From Mogibacterium sp. (GTDB lineage: Bacteria > Bacillota > Clostridia > Peptostreptococcales > Anaerovoracaceae), in contig JAFWHB010000005.1 of the NCBI GenBank assembly GCA_017512145.1, positions 31,296 through 95,295 of the forward strand: a DNA stretch of 64,000 nt. Reading direction: 5' to 3'. The notes beneath the pieces were generated by a model. It saw only the letters and a list, made by a program, of their open reading frames with translations. It was not told the origin of the DNA and ran no database searches. Position 1 is the first letter of the stretch; each line of letters begins with the position of its first letter. Below, in pieces: positions 9,042 to 16,463 of this stretch. A program made the translations under genes and the position numbers.

Positions 9042-9146
9042 TTATCTGTCTTCGCCCTGGATCATTGTCTTTACGGATGCAACTACTGCTGCTGTCCAGT
9101 AAAGTGAAGGTACAAGTACTGCTGTTCCTACTACTAACTCCATCAT
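9042..9146 (-). CDS. 34-residue single-span membrane peptide under Fnr-type control
   Basis: Small ORF beginning MMELVVGTAVLVPSLYW and ending in the charged tail QGEDR; residues 3-27 are hydrophobic enough for one membrane span. The ribosome binding site is aaaggag (9159-9165); the second ATG at 9143 is an alternative start. It has its own Fnr-type promoter (9210-9255) and its own terminator (8968-8994), which argues for a real gene rather than an attenuation leader; its codons show no clear amino acid bias. It lies directly downstream of the Fnr-like regulator gene. I do not recognise the family. It could be a stress or respiration-related membrane microprotein. Confidence 0.65.
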   Translation of the reverse strand: MMELVVGTAVLVPSLYWTAAVVASVKTMIQGEDR

Positions 9147-9209
9147 TTCCCCTATAATCTCCTTTCGCATTGGCTTATTGTTTTTCTTTGTTTCTTGATT
9201 ACAATGCGT

Positions 9210-9255
9210 AGGATAGCACCGGAGGACTTTGCGAAAATTGATTATAATCAATTTT
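9210..9255 (-). promoter_or_regulatory. Class II Fnr/Crp-type site and extended -10 promoter
   Basis: A perfect 22-bp palindrome at 9234-9255 contains TTGAT-TATA-ATCAA, the exact FNR consensus. On the minus strand an extended -10, TGC-TATCCT (hexamer 9210-9215), begins 30 bases after the dyad centre. That puts the site at -41.5 from the expected start near 9203, the standard position for class II activation. No -35 consensus is present, as expected for an activator-dependent promoter. It drives the 34-codon gene. Confidence 0.75.
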
Positions 9256-9281
9256 TCAAAAAATTATTTGATGGGTTTTTC

Positions 9282-9995
9282 TTAATTATTATAAGTGTCT
9301 CTGAGTCTCTGCATGTCGACGATCCTGATGCTGCTCTGTCCGGTCTTCGCAACGATCTTCTCACGCTCGAGTTCCCTGATCTTGCGGCTGACAGTTTCCG
9401 GTCTCAGGTGGATGCTTGCAGATATCTCTTCAAGACGCATCACTATCGTATCTGAGCCTGAGTATTTGCTCTGCCTCAGGAGAAAACCGGCGATCCGTGC
9501 CTTAGGATCCTCTGTTGTCAGCAGCAGCACCCTCTCATTGGCAGCTCTAAGCTTCTCACTAAGAAGTCTGATGACGCGAAGAGCCACTCCCGGCTCATCC
9601 ATGACAGACTCTATCTCCGTCCTTAGTATCATGCAGCAATCAGTAGTATCAAGGCAGACCGCATCATAAGAATAAGTGCTGCCCTCGATGAACAGCCCTT
9701 CCCAGATTATCTCGCCTGCCCAGAAGATACCGACAATCTCCTCTCTGCCTTCGCTGTCATATGTCCTGAGCTTGACTTTACCCGTGTGCAGGAGATATAC
9801 GCCATCACAGGCATCGCCCTCTCTGAAGAGATAACTGCCCTTGCGGTACTTCCTGCGTATGGCCGAATTCATTATCTTCTTCTGAAGAGTGTCGTCAAGT
9901 CCGGATATCACAGTAAGGCTGCGGAGGCACCGCCTGTCACAGCTTGCGCATTTGTCTGTTGCGTTCCTGTTTGTTAATCTGAATTTGTTCTCCAT
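9282..9995 (-). CDS. Fnr-like Crp/Fnr family transcription regulator
   Basis: 237 residues, the size of E. coli FNR. The N-terminus has a cysteine cluster C16-x2-C19-x3-C23 like the FNR iron-sulfur ligands, and further cysteines near 113-120 could supply the fourth. The cyclic-nucleotide-like beta barrel covers about 40-140 (GSYLFREGDACDGVYLLHTGKVKL). The HTH at about 180-225 includes RPETVSRKIRELE, whose E..SR matches the FNR recognition helix. That agrees with the TTGAT-N4-ATCAA site 27 bp past its stop codon. It probably senses oxygen or redox. The start overlaps the tail region of the preceding gene (TAA then ATG), so the two are translationally coupled. Confidence 0.85.
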   Translation of the reverse strand: MENKFRLTNRNATDKCASCDRRCLRSLTVISGLDDTLQKKIMNSAIRRKYRKGSYLFREGDACDGVYLLHTGKVKLRTYDSEGREEIVGIFWAGEIIWEGLFIEGSTYSYDAVCLDTTDCCMILRTEIESVMDEPGVALRVIRLLSEKLRAANERVLLLTTEDPKARIAGFLLRQSKYSGSDTIVMRLEEISASIHLRPETVSRKIRELEREKIVAKTGQSSIRIVDMQRLRDTYNN

Positions 9996-10460
9996 TTATT
10001 CCTTCTCAAGTACTGATAAGTCCACCTTTGAAAGGATGTCTTCCTTCTTGCCCATCCTCTCCTCAGATGGCTTGAGGTTCTGTGCAAATCCGGTCCCGTC
10101 TATGTGATACGCTCCGGTTATCCCGGCAAGAGCCTCTTCATCCGCCTCTCTGCAGAATAGCGCGAGATCCGCAGGGAACTTTGAATAATCCGTATCCTCA
10201 TCTATCTCCCAGACCTTCAGCGTATCCGGGTCAACATAAATGTCTGTCCACCTGCCGTGCATGCTGATATCAAACCAGTCTGTGCCGAAGGTGTAGGCAT
10301 TGCCCGTGACCCTGCCATCCTCCAGTATGCATTCCTTGGCAAGCATTGTGCCCGCTGCACCGATCCTGAGGAAGTTGTTCTCTCTTGTACTGAACCAGGC
10401 ACCGCCATTATTGATAGCTTGTATCATCTGTGCCTTGATCAGATCATTGTTATCAGCCAT
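9996..10460 (-). CDS. Conserved-looking protein of unknown function, coupled to fnr
   Basis: 154 residues, soluble, acidic, with no signal peptide or membrane span. The ribosome binding site is gggaggg. I do not recognise a domain. The first half (AWFSTRENNFLRIGAAGTMLAKECILEDGRV, given here as its opening motifs AWFSTREN and GRVTGNAYTFG) suggests a small alpha/beta fold, and the C-terminus is charged. Its stop codon abuts the start of the Fnr-like gene, so the pair is almost certainly one operon. It could modulate the regulator or be a metabolic partner; neither can be shown here. Confidence 0.7.
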   Translation of the reverse strand: MADNNDLIKAQMIQAINNGGAWFSTRENNFLRIGAAGTMLAKECILEDGRVTGNAYTFGTDWFDISMHGRWTDIYVDPDTLKVWEIDEDTDYSKFPADLALFCREADEEALAGITGAYHIDGTGFAQNLKPSEERMGKKEDILSKVDLSVLEKE

Positions 10461-10591
10461 CAGACCCTCCCTTAAATACCACTTTGTCAGCTTTGGTCTA
10501 ATCTTATCACAGCTGCAATTGCCGCAGTGAAAAATTAATTATTATTATTCATCTTACATTTGTTGTGTTCGTACTTGTTTCCTGAAATGCA

Positions 10592-10620
10592 TTGAAAAGT
10601 TGGGCAGAAAGGCTTAATAT
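10592..10620 (+). promoter_or_regulatory. Sigma-A promoter of the 67-residue gene
   Basis: TTGAAA (10592-10597), 17-bp spacer, TAATAT (10615-10620), about 70 bp before the start codon at 10689. Confidence 0.7.
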
Positions 10621-10688
10621 GGAATTGGGTGCAGGGAATTACCTTGAAAGTATTGGATTTTAAATCTTATAAAGGAGGTATGACAATA

Positions 10689-10892
10689 ATGGTCAAGATC
10701 AAATGGACTAATAAGTATAGCAATGAAACGGGCTATGTCGCTGCTCTTTCAAACAAGGAACAGTGCTTCATCAACACATTTGATGAGAGCGAAGCTAAGG
10801 CATACTCCGAGAAGGCTGTCAAAGGCATTATGACCAGACTTGAGTCTTTCCACGAGACTGACAACAACATCTTTGAAGTAGTCCAGGCATAA
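10689..10892 (+). CDS. Small soluble protein of unknown function, 67 residues
   Basis: Begins MVKIKWTNKYSNETGYVAAL and ends FEVVQA. The start was chosen because aaaggagg is 10 nt upstream; the nearer ATG at 10680 is too close to it. It has its own promoter and terminator, which makes it a credible monocistronic gene. It is charged, with no membrane span and no cysteine pair (one Cys only). No family recognised. Confidence 0.75.
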   Translation: MVKIKWTNKYSNETGYVAALSNKEQCFINTFDESEAKAYSEKAVKGIMTRLESFHETDNNIFEVVQA

Positions 10893-10915
10893 TAAGAAAG
10901 TCTAACAAGAACTCA

Positions 10916-10955
10916 GCCCTGTCAGTATATAACTGGCAGGGCTGTTGTTGTTTTA
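10916..10955. terminator. Bidirectional terminator
   Basis: GCCCTGTCAG-tatataa-CTGGCAGGGC with T-rich tgttgttgtttta on the plus strand. It separates the converging 67-residue gene and ABC permease. Confidence 0.85.
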
Positions 10956-13310
10956 TTCTGTTCCTTTGAGAGCTTCTACCATATTGATGCTCTTGTTCTT
11001 TCTTGCTATCATCAAGCCTACTATCACGGCCACTCCCAGATTCAGGGCTGCAGCAGGCAGCAGGCTTCCGGGACCGATCACGGTCTCCATTTCATATTCA
11101 CCTGCCAGCAGGTCCATCAGGACCCTGAGGGCCCATACGCCTGCAGGTATTCCAAGGAGAGTACCCGCTACAGAGATCCACAGATTCTGCGAGATAAGAA
11201 GACGCCCTATAGCATTATTCTTGAATCCCAGAACTTTGAGTGTTGCCATCTCACGGTAGCGCTCCATGTAGCTCATGACCCCGAGATTATAGAGCACTAT
11301 GAGGCAGAGCAGCACCGATGCAGCAATGAGAACTATTATGAAGAAATAGAATATCTCCATAAATGCGTCAAATGAATCTATAATGTCCTGCTTGCTCTGT
11401 ACGCTTGTTATATTACTGCCGGTACCGATCTCCTCCTTGGCAGTCATAGTATATACGCTGTTTATCTTATATGCCTCGCTGTCAGTAAGACCAAGAGACT
11501 CAGCGTATCCTTCTGTCATTGATATGCTTTCTGTCAGGGAACTGTTGATACCGCTGATATGGATATCGTAGCTTTCATCCGTGCCATAAGGTTCCACAGT
11601 CACTATGTCTCCTGGCCCGGCTTTGAATTCCTTCGCCAGCCTCTTGCATATGAAGGCTCCGTCTTCCGGCAAATGCACTATATTCGAATCCTCATCTATG
11701 AACTGATATGTCCCGTGAGTGATGTTGTAGACATCCACGGAAATCGCTTTGTCCCCCACCTTGGAGCTGACCGATGCGCTGTAGTCCCCGTCCAGATCGT
11801 GCGCGATCTTCAGTGCATCGTCATTGTCTGCGTCTGCAGATATGAAGACTTTCGAAGTATATACCGCCGACTGATTGAAGAATGTGTCGAGAAAAACATC
11901 CATAGTCTGGTTCATGCCAAATGATGCTACCAGCATCAGCATGCAGCCGAATGTACCGATGAACGACATGGCGCTGCGGGATTTGTGTCTGAAGATATCT
12001 CTCAGATTCCACTTTGTGCCGAACTTCAGCTTGTTCCACAGGGCTGTCTTCTCGAGCAGTACGCGGCGGATGTGCCTCGGCGTATACGGGCGGAGCGTCT
12101 CTGATGCGGTTCCGCTGAGAAGCTTACGGACTGACAGGTATCCTATGAAGATCGTCAGCGCTACTATCAGTGCAACGATCACCCATATCCACAGAGGGAT
12201 ATGAATCGACCAGTCAGGCATAACGAAATACGTTCCCATGAACCCGTCCTGAGACATAATCATGTTGCAAAGCAGATATCCTACTACGATACCCAGTGCT
12301 GAGCCTACCAGCGATATAAAGACTGCATATGATGTATAGTGGCGGATTATCCTCTTGTTCCTGAAGCCGAGAGCTTTGAGCGTACCGATCTGTGTCTTCT
12401 CACTGATCGTGATCCTGTTCATGGTCGTTATCATGGTCAGGATCGCAATCGCAAGGAATAGCACCGGCAGAACAGAGCCCATCGTTTTGCCCTCATTCAT
12501 CTCGCCTCTTGACTCTGCATATGATATGTTCTCATCTTTGGACAGGACCATAAGAGTGCGCCCAAGGACTGCATCCACAGCCTCCTGCAGCTCGGCCTTA
12601 TCCATCGATGAATTGATGTTCACCTGTGCAAATATGTCGTCGCATACTTCCTTGACGGCTATGCTCATCAGATCGTCCTCAAGATCAGGCTCTTCTTCCC
12701 TGATTTGCTGCTCAACGACCTTCCTCAGCATCGCAGGCGAAGCAAATACATATCCATATGTATCAAAGTCAGGCATCAGCTGTGACTCGTCGCGGACACA
12801 GATAAGATACTCTGCTGACTCTATCAGGCCTCTGACCGTCCCGGTGAACTCCATGTCCTCGAAGGTAACAGTAAGTTCATCGCCTATCTTCACACCGTTC
12901 TGCTCGGCATATTTGTCCATCAGCCAGAAGCCTTCAGGATCCCATCTGTCGTACTTATCGCCTTCCATCAGGACAAAGCCGGACGTATGCTCGCTCTCTG
13001 TCACGGTCAGCGCAAGCTGATTGCCCGTCCCAGCGACATCGGCATTTACAGAGAGGAACCTGCTGACGCCTGTAACACCCTCTATATCGCGGATCTTATC
13101 TACATCGGCTGACGATATGCCATCCTCATCTATCACCCTGTAGTCTGCAAAGCCACAGTCCCTGAAGAATGAGTCTGTGTCTCTGCCGATAGTCACCCAC
13201 TCAGCATTGAATCCTACGAAGACCCCGACACCAAGCATGATCAGCAGAATCATGGAGATGAACTGGACCTTGTAGACGCCCGCGGTTCTGAAAAATTTGC
13301 GTATCAGCAT
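10953..13310 (-). CDS. ABC exporter permease, FtsX/MacB type, two repeated units
   Basis: 785 residues from the ATG that overlaps the ATPase stop codon (TAATG); a GTG two codons earlier is possible. N-terminal transmembrane helix (about 17-40), a large extracytoplasmic domain, then an FtsX core with three helices (MGSVLPVLFLAIAILTMITTM onward). A second anchor and extracytoplasmic domain follow, and a final three-helix FtsX core (ETVIGPGSLLPAAALNLGVAV region). Both cores carry the coupling motif ATLKVLGF / GTLKALGF. It pairs with the ATPase encoded just upstream. Such transporters usually extrude lipids, peptides or lipoproteins; the substrate is unknown. The upstream operator and HMA gene suggest metal-related control. 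Confidence 0.85.
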   Translation of the reverse strand: MLIRKFFRTAGVYKVQFISMILLIMLGVGVFVGFNAEWVTIGRDTDSFFRDCGFADYRVIDEDGISSADVDKIRDIEGVTGVSRFLSVNADVAGTGNQLALTVTESEHTSGFVLMEGDKYDRWDPEGFWLMDKYAEQNGVKIGDELTVTFEDMEFTGTVRGLIESAEYLICVRDESQLMPDFDTYGYVFASPAMLRKVVEQQIREEEPDLEDDLMSIAVKEVCDDIFAQVNINSSMDKAELQEAVDAVLGRTLMVLSKDENISYAESRGEMNEGKTMGSVLPVLFLAIAILTMITTMNRITISEKTQIGTLKALGFRNKRIIRHYTSYAVFISLVGSALGIVVGYLLCNMIMSQDGFMGTYFVMPDWSIHIPLWIWVIVALIVALTIFIGYLSVRKLLSGTASETLRPYTPRHIRRVLLEKTALWNKLKFGTKWNLRDIFRHKSRSAMSFIGTFGCMLMLVASFGMNQTMDVFLDTFFNQSAVYTSKVFISADADNDDALKIAHDLDGDYSASVSSKVGDKAISVDVYNITHGTYQFIDEDSNIVHLPEDGAFICKRLAKEFKAGPGDIVTVEPYGTDESYDIHISGINSSLTESISMTEGYAESLGLTDSEAYKINSVYTMTAKEEIGTGSNITSVQSKQDIIDSFDAFMEIFYFFIIVLIAASVLLCLIVLYNLGVMSYMERYREMATLKVLGFKNNAIGRLLISQNLWISVAGTLLGIPAGVWALRVLMDLLAGEYEMETVIGPGSLLPAAALNLGVAVIVGLMIARKNKSINMVEALKGTE

Positions 13311-14011
13311 TACCACTCCACCTCTTCCACTGACAGCGGATTTGGCTGTTCATCAACTGATGTGACCTTGCCGCTCCTGATATGAATAACCACATCAGCC
13401 ATTCTGGCTATGTTCTGGTTATGTGTTACTATGATTATCGTCTTGCCGTAGTCTCTGGCCATCTTGAGAAGCAGCTTGAGCACTACAACGCCGGTCTCAG
13501 AATCGAGCGCTCCCGTCGGCTCATCGCACAGGAGGATCCTCGGGTTCTTAGCAAGCGCTCTGCATATGGAAACCCTCTGCTGCTCACCACCCGACAGCTC
13601 GTGCGGGAACTGATGAGCATGATCTGCAAGGCCAACCTCGCTAAGCAGCTCTTCAGAACTCATATGATCCGGCGCGATCTCTTCGACAAGAGATACGTTC
13701 TCAAGTACAGTGAGCGTCGGTATCAGATTGTAAGACTGGAAGACAAAGCCTACCTTCGCAGCTCTGTAATCCGCTAGTTCATCGCTTGAAAGTGTTGATA
13801 TATCTGTTCCATCTACAACTATCTGACCGCTCGTAGGATTATCGAGTCCTCCGAGCAGATTCAGAAAAGTACTCTTGCCGGCCCCTGACGGACCGAGAAT
13901 TACTACAAATTTTCCCTCTTCAATCTCCAGATCGACATCAGACAGTGCATTCTGAACATGGTCTCCTGTCACATATGTCCTTGTTACATCTTTGAATTGA
14001 ATAATCTTCAT
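13310..14011 (-). CDS. ABC transporter ATP-binding protein, LolD/MacB family
   Basis: 233 residues. Walker [17 protein letters not shown] (about residue 38), Q-loop [18 protein letters not shown], signature LSGGEQQRV, Walker [13 protein letters not shown] and H-loop IIIVTHN. The family energises FtsX-type permeases. It overlaps the permease gene by the TAATG junction, so expression is coupled. It lies 39 bp after the HMA gene, so the three genes are probably one operon. Confidence 0.9.
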   Translation of the reverse strand: MKIIQFKDVTRTYVTGDHVQNALSDVDLEIEEGKFVVILGPSGAGKSTFLNLLGGLDNPTSGQIVVDGTDISTLSSDELADYRAAKVGFVFQSYNLIPTLTVLENVSLVEEIAPDHMSSEELLSEVGLADHAHQFPHELSGGEQQRVSICRALAKNPRILLCDEPTGALDSETGVVVLKLLLKMARDYGKTIIIVTHNQNIARMADVVIHIRSGKVTSVDEQPNPLSVEEVEW

Positions 14012-14050
14012 AATTAATAATCTCCGTGTGATAATTATCTTCTTTAGATA

Positions 14051-14425
14051 TCAGTGGACTTCTTCGAATCCGACGACCTTATAGTCTGTCTTCTTCAGAA
14101 GTCTGGCAAAATCGTCCTCCGTCTTCTCTGACTTAGCAAGGACCTCTGCTCTGTGGCGTCCGAGATTGACTTTGGCCCAAACGTCCCCTCCGGCATTTAA
14201 TGCATTCTGGACTCTGGACGCACAGTTGCTGCACATCATGCCGTCTATAGCCAGGTTGTATCTGAACGGATAATGGGATTCATCCGTGTCATCGACAGGA
14301 CGAGGCAGTACAGTTTCGGCAGTGCCGCAGCAGCTTGACTTTGCTTTGCCCCTGGCCTTCTGCACAGTGGCATACACTCCATAAGCGATAAGTAATACTG
14401 CTACTATTATGATTACAGCAGACAT
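14051..14425 (-). CDS. Membrane-anchored heavy-metal-associated (HMA) domain protein
   Basis: 124 residues. An N-terminal membrane helix (3-19) is followed by a basic stretch and a CC pair (32-33), an arrangement like the FeoB-associated cysteine-rich membrane proteins. A C-terminal HMA domain (about 55-124) has the metal motif GMMCSNCAS (C65, C68). It probably binds Cu(I) or another soft metal at the inner face of the membrane. Strong aaggaggt ribosome binding site. First gene of an operon with an ABC exporter, behind an inverted-repeat operator. Combining both motifs in one small protein is uncommon but not unknown. Confidence 0.8.
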   Translation of the reverse strand: MSAVIIIVAVLLIAYGVYATVQKARGKAKSSCCGTAETVLPRPVDDTDESHYPFRYNLAIDGMMCSNCASRVQNALNAGGDVWAKVNLGRHRAEVLAKSEKTEDDFARLLKKTDYKVVGFEEVH

Positions 14426-14449
14426 CTTGAGATACCTCCTTGTATTTAT

Positions 14450-14504
14450 GAGTTAGTTAACTTAAACTAACTCGCATTGTAATACTTTCTCCTCTATATG
14501 TCAA
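14450..14504 (-). promoter_or_regulatory. Promoter with downstream operator (TTAGTT inverted repeat)
   Basis: Minus strand TTGACA (14499-14504), 17-bp spacer, TACAAT (14476-14481). It is followed at once by a perfect inverted repeat GAGTTAGTT-N6-AACTAACTC (14450-14473) across the expected start. The half-sites resemble DtxR/IdeR-type iron boxes (TTAGGTTAG...CTAACCTAA) with T in place of GG. A repressor site for a metal regulator is likely; the regulator itself is not in the window. Confidence 0.7.
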
Positions 14505-14514
14505 AGTTTTGCAT

Positions 14515-14544
14515 GAAAAAACCTCAGGCATCTGATCCTGAGGT
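14515..14544 (-). terminator. Terminator of the mnmA-hydE-def-hsmA operon
   Basis: Minus-strand ACCTCAGG-atcagatg-CCTGAGGT followed by TTTTTT, 17 bp after the last stop codon. Confidence 0.9.
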
Positions 14545-14561
14545 CCAGTAGTTACAAAGTG

Positions 14562-14942
14562 TTATCTCATACCCATCATCATGCCCAGCACGAAAGGTAT
14601 GAGCCATATGATCCATACTATTAAGCTGAATCTGTGGAAGGTGTGCATCGCCTTTTCATCCTTGCGGACCAGCACTACAGTCGCCCATACTGCATGGATC
14701 ATCATGAGTATTATGGCTATCATTCCTGTAATACCATGAGCGCTCATCAGGCCTCCGCCTGATCCGTCGGCAAGCTGCGACATCATCGCAGTGCCGGCTG
14801 TATCCATGCAAAGTCCGAGCCAGAAGAATGCGAGATGCACCGGCTTCAGCACTTTGGCTCTGTGCTCAGACCACACGCCTATCGTATAGAAAATGAGTGC
14901 AAGTGTAATGGCTATGACAGCCTTCATAAGAAGTGGGCTCAT
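14562..14942 (-). CDS. HsmA-type four-helix membrane protein
   Basis: 126 residues starting MSPLLMKAVIAIT; the ATG at 14942 follows ggag at 6 nt, while a TTG four codons earlier is the alternative. Four hydrophobic helices, with histidine-rich positions (SEHRAKVLKPVHL, MSAHGI, MMIHAVWATVVLVRK, MHTFHRFS). This matches the small conserved family annotated HsmA/TIGR03987, whose function is not established; conserved His residues suggest haem or metal binding. Last gene of the operon, 15 bp after def. Confidence 0.65.
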   Translation of the reverse strand: MSPLLMKAVIAITLALIFYTIGVWSEHRAKVLKPVHLAFFWLGLCMDTAGTAMMSQLADGSGGGLMSAHGITGMIAIILMMIHAVWATVVLVRKDEKAMHTFHRFSLIVWIIWLIPFVLGMMMGMR

Positions 14943-14957
14943 ATTATTCTCCAAGGT

Positions 14958-15368
14958 TTAAATTAGTATTCCTTCCAGATGATCGCATTCGTGCTGGATT
15001 ATCTGTGCTATATATCCACTGAAATCCTGTGTATGTTCAATGAATTTCTTGTCGAGGTACCTGACAGTGATCTGTTTGTACCTCGTAGTTTTTCTTGTTC
15101 CGGGCAGCGACAGGCATCCTTCTTCTGCCTCATATGGTTCAGACTTTGCTGTGATCACAGGATTGATCATAACGAGATCTGCAAAGCCTGTAGCTACGAT
15201 TATGATCTTCTTCCTATATCCGATCATATTTGCGGCCATGCCAACACAGCGCTCACGGTTTGCTTTGAGTGTGTCTTCAAGATCCTGCGCTACCGGAAGG
15301 TCGATCTTAGTAGCTTCTTCGGATTTCTGATTCAGAAAGAATGCGTCCCTTACTATTGGTTTAATCAT
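14958..15368 (-). CDS. def: Peptide deformylase, short clostridial form
   Basis: Removes the formyl group from new polypeptides. It is 136 residues, shorter than the usual 150-190, lacking the C-terminal helix. Motif 2 EEGCLSLPG (metal-binding Cys) and motif 3 QHECDHLEG (HExxH) are intact. Motif 1 reads GMAANMIG instead of GLAAPQIG, so the conserved catalytic glutamine is a methionine (residue 48). That variant recurs in short clostridial deformylases as I recall them, so activity may be retained or altered. A second full-length def may exist elsewhere in the genome. Confidence 0.85.
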   Translation of the reverse strand: MIKPIVRDAFFLNQKSEEATKIDLPVAQDLEDTLKANRERCVGMAANMIGYRKKIIIVATGFADLVMINPVITAKSEPYEAEEGCLSLPGTRKTTRYKQITVRYLDKKFIEHTQDFSGYIAQIIQHECDHLEGILI

Positions 15369-15390
15369 TTATTCAGGCAAAGCCTCCTAT

Positions 15391-16449
15391 CTATTTTCTG
15401 ACCCAGTCTGCATGGTCACCGCGCGAAGATACGGCTCTGTAACCTATGCGTGCGATCCGTCCTTCGAGACATGCGTGGCATTCCGCTGCCTCCTCGCCGG
15501 TGCAGATCTTGCCGTCATACAGAAGGTATTTCTGTCTCACATCCTTAGGTGACAGACTCGGCATTATAACGTTAGCACCATGTCTTATGCCTTCTTCTCT
15601 GCCGAGAGGATTGATAGTTCCGAGTGCAGTCGTTGCCGGCAGGAGAACTCTCGGGAACATCAGCCTGAGAATTGCCAGGCAGTACAAAGTCTCCTCGTAG
15701 CTGCCATCCGGCATATCCCTGAACGGTGTATCCTTATGGTGAATGAAAGGACCGATGCCTATCATATGAGGATCGAGTTCCCTGAGATATTCAAAGTCTT
15801 CAGCCAGATAGTCATATGTCTGGTAAGGAGATCCAACCATGAACCCGGCACCGATCTGAAAACCTATATCCTTGAGATCTCTGAGGCATCTCTTGCGGTT
15901 CTCTATCGTAAGCTCTGCCGGATGCAGCATAGCATAATGTTCCGGCGAAGAGGTCTCATGCCTCAGAAGATAACGGTCAGCACCCGCCTCGTAGTATTTC
16001 TCATATGTCTCCCTCGAACGTTCGCCGACAGACAGAGTCACAGCACAATCGGGATGCTGTTTCTTGATCTGGCGGATAAGCTCGCAGAAATCATCATCCT
16101 TATATGTCATGTCCTCACCGCCCTGCAGTACGAAGGTTCTGAGGCCAAATCCATAACCGATATCGCAGCATTCCAGTATCTCCTCCGTAGTGAGGCGGTA
16201 TCTCTCGGCTTTGTCATTTGATCTCCTGATGCCGCAGTACAGGCAGTCATTCCTGCAGTAATTCGTGAACTCGATCAGTCCGCGCAGATAGATGTCGTGA
16301 CCATAGTTTGCAACAGCCGTCTCCTGCGCCAGAGCCCGCATGTACTCACTGTCCTCAGGGTTGCGCTCTGTGAACATGCGAACGAACTCATCATGAGTCA
16401 GGGTCCGTTCAACTTGTAATTTGTCTATAAGTGGTCTTAGAGTGCCCAT
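15391..16449 (-). CDS. hydE: [FeFe]-hydrogenase H-cluster maturase, radical SAM
   Basis: 352 residues. Radical SAM motif CRNDCLYCGI (C65, C69, C72) near the N-terminus, then the TIM barrel with FVLQGGEDMTYKD, a glycine-rich SAM contact and the BATS-like C-terminal part (TTALGTINPLGREEG, VIMPSLSP). Known role: it builds the diiron subcluster with HydF and HydG, which implies the cell makes H2 through [FeFe]-hydrogenase. HydF and HydG are not in the window. Ribosome binding site agaggga. It lies between mnmA and def, an unusual context. Confidence 0.9.
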   Translation of the reverse strand: MGTLRPLIDKLQVERTLTHDEFVRMFTERNPEDSEYMRALAQETAVANYGHDIYLRGLIEFTNYCRNDCLYCGIRRSNDKAERYRLTTEEILECCDIGYGFGLRTFVLQGGEDMTYKDDDFCELIRQIKKQHPDCAVTLSVGERSRETYEKYYEAGADRYLLRHETSSPEHYAMLHPAELTIENRKRCLRDLKDIGFQIGAGFMVGSPYQTYDYLAEDFEYLRELDPHMIGIGPFIHHKDTPFRDMPDGSYEETLYCLAILRLMFPRVLLPATTALGTINPLGREEGIRHGANVIMPSLSPKDVRQKYLLYDGKICTGEEAAECHACLEGRIARIGYRAVSSRGDHADWVRK

Positions 16450-16463
16450 TTTTTAAATCCCTC

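Noticed and set aside
9042..9146. The 34-codon ORF as an attenuation leader for hom
   Set aside because: A separate promoter for hom lies after its terminator, the codon composition is unbiased, and an Fnr-type promoter drives it independently.
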